Source: JAEUSG01 sp964590225
GTDB lineage: Bacteria; Fibrobacterota; OXYB2-FULL-49-7; JAEUSG01
Length of the DNA stretch: 64,000 nt
Reading direction: 5' to 3'
Assembly (NCBI GenBank): GCA_964590225.1
Contig: CAZPWS010000007.1
Location: 1-64,000 of the forward strand
The position numbers and the translations under genes are program-made. Shown in pieces: positions 60,573 to 64,000 of the stretch. Under the pieces are notes generated by a model. The model did no database searches and was not told the DNA's origin. It saw only the letters and a list, made by a program, of their open reading frames with translations. Every line of letters starts with the position of its first letter. The stretch's first letter is position 1.

Positions 60573-61449
60573 AGGCTTCCATTTCACTGCGTCCCTCCGG
60601 TTTTACCTTTTTAATCAATATTGCGCCCCTATCTAACGAAATTGTTATACCGCTCTTTGAAATTGCTATAACCTCTCCCTTTTTTCCACAGCCATCTACC
60701 GCCTCCGCCGAAACAATAAAAAGCCGCTTACCTTCATAATAGGTAAAAGTGCCAGGAAAAGGGTTAAATGCTCTTATTCTGTTAATTATGGAGATAGCAT
60801 CAAGGGAAAAATCTATCAGTCCATCCTCTTTTCGTAGCTTGGGAGCAGGTGTTACCTTATTGCTATTCTGTACTACTGTTTTTACCGTATTTCGTTCGAT
60901 ATCGGCAACCGCCTCACAAAGCAATCGCGCCCCCTCTTTGGAAAGCCTTTCAGAAAGAGTAAGCGTTGTATCCGCGGGAAATATCGGAAATTTTTCCTGT
61001 TTTATTATATCTCCGCCATCAATTACCTCGCTGAGTTTAATAATTGATATTCCGGTCTCCAACTCGCCATTGGCCAATGCCCACTGTATTGGCGCAGCAC
61101 CTCTGTATTTCGGAAGAAGTGAAGGGTGAAGATTTATGCAGCCAAGCCGCGGCACAGCAAGAAGCTCCCTCGGAAGAATCATAAAAGCAACAACAGCGAA
61201 AAGATCGGGTTTAAGATTTCTTAACACTTCAAGGAGATGTGGGTCCTTTAAATTATTGGCATCGATTGTAGGTATTGAGAGTTTTTCGGCACAAATTTTT
61301 ACATCGCTTTTTACAAACGCAAGTCCTCTTCCTTTAGGAGCATCCGGCCTTGTAACAACAAGAGGAATATCATGCCCCCTGCTGCGGAGCTCTTCAAGAG
61401 AGGGTACTGCAAAGGCGGGTGTTCCCATGAATACAATTTTTAAGCTCAT
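60520..61449 (-). CDS. fmt: Methionyl-tRNA formyltransferase
   Basis: Formylates initiator methionyl-tRNA. The opening KIVFMGTPAFAVPSLEEL and the catalytic NLHPSLLPKYRGAAPIQWAL with the later DGGDI supply the Asn-His-Asp triad. The C-terminal domain (FNPFPGTFTYYEGKRLFIV) is shortened relative to larger forms but complete, at 309 residues. The usual partner gene def is not adjacent. Confidence 0.95.
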   Translation of the reverse strand: MSLKIVFMGTPAFAVPSLEELRSRGHDIPLVVTRPDAPKGRGLAFVKSDVKICAEKLSIPTIDANNLKDPHLLEVLRNLKPDLFAVVAFMILPRELLAVPRLGCINLHPSLLPKYRGAAPIQWALANGELETGISIIKLSEVIDGGDIIKQEKFPIFPADTTLTLSERLSKEGARLLCEAVADIERNTVKTVVQNSNKVTPAPKLRKEDGLIDFSLDAISIINRIRAFNPFPGTFTYYEGKRLFIVSAEAVDGCGKKGEVIAISKSGITISLDRGAILIKKVKPEGRSEMEAYAYANGKRIGIHSFFNI

Positions 61450-61469
61450 AAGGAGTTAATAATAAAATT

Positions 61470-62693
61470 TTATTCCTGTAAATTAATTTGTGTTGACTCG
61501 CGGCTCTTGGAAATTAGTTCGTCGTAAAGTTCTCTATGCCAAAGAGCAATGCGCGCTATTCTGTACTTTTCTTCCAATAACTGATAACCATTATATCCAA
61601 GATTTAACGACAGGTGGCTGTTTTTGATAAAGAAACGGAGCCCCTCTTCAAGGCTATTGATATCAGGCTTTACAAGCCAGCCCGTTTCGCCATGTTTAAC
61701 TATTGATTTGATAGCTGGAATATCATAAGCCAATAGCGGTTTTCTGGATTGCCACGCCTCAAGAATTGATACAGGGAAAATTTCACTCGTTGACGGAAGA
61801 CAAAAAAGATCCGATGCGGCGAAAGCATCCCGCTTTTCTGTTTCGGAAATTTTTCCCATAAATTTAATAAACGGCATTTTTTTATAAATGGAGGCCTTAT
61901 CAATATCTTCGATTTCCGGACCAATAATAATCAGCGAAATTTTTTCGCCTTCGTTGTTTATTCTTGCGATTGCATGGCATAGATCTAACCATCCCTTATG
62001 GTTTACGAGGCGTCCAGTGTAAAGAACAGTTAAACCACCAATAGCATGTTTTTTTCTGAATCCTTCGCCATCTCCGTTAAATGGAGGTATTCCGACACCA
62101 CAAACACGGATGAGATCATGATAGACTCCACACCGCTTAAGTTCTTCGGCATCCCAATCACTTAGCGCAATTACTGCGTCTGCCGAATTATAAAGGTTTA
62201 TATCGTGTTTTGCGTCTCCCCAGCGGCCAGCATGAACAAATGGTGTAATAACAAAGGGAGTTTGCCTATCCTCGGCAACTTTTTTTGCAAGCAGGCCTAC
62301 TTCTCCAAAAGCAAAAGAGTGAATTATTGCGCACTTCCCGCTTTTTTTGGAATATCTGCTTTTTAAAACTTTAGAAAAGTTGTTTACAGCTATTTTTTTT
62401 GTCTGTTCGTAATACTTGGACCTAACAACAGGAAGACGATTTATTAGGGACGGAAGAAGTTGAATTTTTTCCAAAAATAAAGAATGAATGCGGCTCACTT
62501 TATAGGAAAAACCGGTTTCCTTGGTCTTAAGAAGCTTTTCTTTGGAACAAATATATGGTTTATCGTCGAAATATTGAGCGAAAAGCCGGAGGTGGTAATC
62601 TTTTCCTAAATCATCTGCAAGGTAATGGACAAACCTTTCGACTCCTCCCTCTGCCGGGAGCGCCCGATTAGCAAACCAGACAATGTTATACAC
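61470..62693 (-). CDS. Glycosyltransferase family 4 protein
   Basis: A 407-residue GT-B transferase. It opens YNIVWFANRALPAEGGVERFV. The linker region has LTVLYTGRLVNHKGWLDLCH, and the donor site is LFCLPSTSEIFPVSILEAWQ (E-x7-E). GTG 62693 is the likely start and overlaps the upstream gene by 8 nt. It is part of the minus-strand glycan cluster with the two genes to its right. Confidence 0.88.
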   Translation of the reverse strand: MYNIVWFANRALPAEGGVERFVHYLADDLGKDYHLRLFAQYFDDKPYICSKEKLLKTKETGFSYKVSRIHSLFLEKIQLLPSLINRLPVVRSKYYEQTKKIAVNNFSKVLKSRYSKKSGKCAIIHSFAFGEVGLLAKKVAEDRQTPFVITPFVHAGRWGDAKHDINLYNSADAVIALSDWDAEELKRCGVYHDLIRVCGVGIPPFNGDGEGFRKKHAIGGLTVLYTGRLVNHKGWLDLCHAIARINNEGEKISLIIIGPEIEDIDKASIYKKMPFIKFMGKISETEKRDAFAASDLFCLPSTSEIFPVSILEAWQSRKPLLAYDIPAIKSIVKHGETGWLVKPDINSLEEGLRFFIKNSHLSLNLGYNGYQLLEEKYRIARIALWHRELYDELISKSRESTQINLQE

Positions 62694-63804
62694 CTGTTAT
62701 GGCCTTTTTGTATAGAGCAATTAACTTTGGAAGCTGTCGTTCTGGAGTGTATTGAGCAGCTCTGTCTCGCCCCTTTTCTGCCAGCACACGCAATTTCTCG
62801 GGGTTGCCCATTAAGGAACTTAACCCTTCTGCCATATCCTGTACACTCATAGGATCAACATATATCGCAGCCGAACCTCCAGCCTCCGGTAGTGCTGATC
62901 GGGCAGAGATAACAGGAACAGTCGCATTCGATAAAGCCTGTATTACAGGTATCCCAAAACCTTCTGAAAGGGAAGGCATGAAGAGGATGGATGCCTTTGC
63001 GTAAAGGTCCATCATCGCTTCTTCGGATATGTTTTCGTCTATGCGTAAGGTGTTCATAGCCGAAAGAGATTCTGAACCGCCAGAAACACAGGCCGCTATT
63101 TTCTGCTGCGCTCCAACCATTACAAATCGCCATTCGGGGAAACGGGCAGCAAGATTTCTAAATACGGTTATTGCCGCATTAACATTTTTATGAGCCGCAT
63201 CCCCAACAAAAAGAACCATTTTTTCCTTATTAACAACCCTTTTTCTTTCATATTCGCCATGCTTTAGACAGTTTGGAATTACCCATATTCCCCGTTTTGA
63301 AGTTAACCTGCTGGCTTCTATTGACTTTTTTGTTGCCTCAGATACCGCCACTATATAGTTCGATTTAATAAACATTCTTTGCAGCTTGTACCGTTTTTCT
63401 CTGCTGTAAGCAGATAGTTGGGGGTCGGGAAGCCTCTCGACATGCATATCATGTATGGTCGCCACAACTGGACAAGTAGGGAAAAGGGGGATGTTTATGC
63501 CGCGTAAAGGCCCAAGAGCAACAGGGCAATGCCATAAATCAAGATGGTTTTTTAGTATTAATATAGGGATTCGTATTTGGTCTTCAAGCCATATTCTTTT
63601 TGAGAACGGCGCCATAACGGTGCTCTTAACATTAGAGGAGTTAGGACAGTATTTTTCAGCCGCTCCTTTATCCTTAAAAACAAAATGAAACCGAAAATCA
63701 GGCACAAGGTTTGGCAGCGAGGATGCCAATACTTTAAGATGATAACCTATGCCCCTGTTTTCGTAGGCAAGTGAAAGGCCCCTAAAATCAATTCCTATGT
63801 TCAC
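62686..63804 (-). CDS. Glycosyltransferase family 4 protein
   Basis: A 372-residue GT-B transferase. GTG at 63804 is chosen because AGGAGG lies six bases upstream; a TTG at 63840 would place that site within the coding region. The protein then begins VNIGIDFRGLSLAYENRGIG (first residue Met), the classical DxRG...GIG start. The donor domain contains ILFMPSLSEGFGIPVIQALS, where the second Glu of the motif is replaced by Gln. Its start overlaps the partial upstream gene by 17 nt. Confidence 0.88.
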   Translation of the reverse strand: MNIGIDFRGLSLAYENRGIGYHLKVLASSLPNLVPDFRFHFVFKDKGAAEKYCPNSSNVKSTVMAPFSKRIWLEDQIRIPILILKNHLDLWHCPVALGPLRGINIPLFPTCPVVATIHDMHVERLPDPQLSAYSREKRYKLQRMFIKSNYIVAVSEATKKSIEASRLTSKRGIWVIPNCLKHGEYERKRVVNKEKMVLFVGDAAHKNVNAAITVFRNLAARFPEWRFVMVGAQQKIAACVSGGSESLSAMNTLRIDENISEEAMMDLYAKASILFMPSLSEGFGIPVIQALSNATVPVISARSALPEAGGSAAIYVDPMSVQDMAEGLSSLMGNPEKLRVLAEKGRDRAAQYTPERQLPKLIALYKKAITGV

Positions 63805-64000
63805 AAAGCCTCCTGTACAACGAAAGGTGCGATTCGGCAAACTTTGCGGGCGGATGATCGTTTGCGTAATCTCGAATTTTCTTTCTCGCGTTTACCCGTT
63901 CTGTTTTATCAAAAAAATCTTTTAAACAAGTGGCAAGCCTATCTGTATCGCCTTGAGGATAGGTTTTAATGCAGTACCGCTCCGCATTGATTTCCTGTAT
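63788..64000 (-). CDS. Partial glycosyltransferase, C-terminal end (cut by right edge)
   Basis: The last 70 residues of a protein running off the right edge. The frame reads ERYCIKTYPQGDTDRLATCL, then FFDKTERVNARKKIRDYAND and ends with SHLSLYRRLCEHRN before a TGA at 63788-63790. The order short strand, proline-glycine-aspartate, helix, then a helix with a conserved-type YRRL end is typical of GT4 enzymes. It overlaps the next glycosyltransferase by 17 nt, supporting a continuing operon. Confidence 0.7.
   Translation of the reverse strand: MQEINAERYCIKTYPQGDTDRLATCLKDFFDKTERVNARKKIRDYANDHPPAKFAESHLSLYRRLCEHRN

Noticed and set aside
1..64000. CRISPR array, insertion sequence, prophage or rRNA
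   Set aside because: No regularly spaced repeats, transposase-like or phage-structural proteins, or rRNA-like stretches were seen.

Overview
The window reads as a chromosome segment from an AT-rich, motile, Gram-negative-type bacterium. My best inference is the Fibrobacterota/Chitinivibrionia lineage or a close relative in the Fibrobacteres-Chlorobi-Bacteroidetes group. The grounds are indirect: a secreted protein ending in a FlgD-like sorting/Ig domain, BatD/BatE proteins, a DUF4321 protein, a membrane-bound AraC regulator with a fibronectin-like ectodomain, a UGP2-type UDP-sugar pyrophosphorylase, a split glycine decarboxylase, and flagellar motor genes. There is no rRNA gene, so this placement is unproven.

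Layout. 1-5747: surface polysaccharide genes (family 4 and family 2 glycosyltransferases, a methyltransferase, a Wzx-type flippase). 5760-10175: a membrane-anchored AraC regulator divergent from a secreted beta-propeller/FN3 protein. 10213-14118: aconitase, a THUMP-domain RNA methyltransferase and an unknown protein. 14121-14390: a perfect inverted repeat, a terminator, tRNA-Phe(GAA) and its candidate promoter. 14393-33986: a run of about 20 kb of minus-strand genes. In transcription order it reads motA-motB-fliL-unknown-ybbR-tsaD-asd-psd-pssA-PurQ-like-DUF4321-batD-batE-rsmE-zinc finger-lytic transglycosylase-thyX-response regulator-scpA-scpB-mutS. Many junctions are 1-4 nt overlaps that imply translational coupling. 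34150-36314: a small HTH gene and two branched-chain amino acid permease genes. 36383-39511: a secreted hydrolase and an FAD oxidoreductase. 39541-41592: a U32 protein. 41700-52301: a plus-strand run with gcvH-gcvPA-gcvPB and the classic yceD-rpmF-plsX-fabH-fabD-fabG-acpP-fabF-rnc lipid cluster. 52283-64000: a second surface-glycan region with five further glycosyltransferases (one cut by the right edge), an O-antigen ligase-like protein, UDP-sugar pyrophosphorylase, Nudix hydrolase, fmt, a lipoprotein and small unknowns.

The two ends of the window, both rich in glycosyltransferases, would together assemble and export a cell-surface polysaccharide; the UDP-sugar pyrophosphorylase could supply a donor. 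The middle supplies phospholipid (psd, pssA, plsX, fab genes), chromosome segregation (scpAB), repair (mutS), thymidylate (thyX) and motility.

The most unusual signals are these: a PurQ-like protein lacking all three expected glutaminase catalytic residues; a perfect 13-bp terminator-like hairpin inside the start of rnc; a run of nine G in the 5' end of a glycosyltransferase gene; the transmembrane AraC regulator; and a response regulator with an N-terminal cysteine cluster joined to scpAB. No CRISPR array, insertion sequence, rRNA or prophage was seen. No gap between genes exceeds 300 bases.
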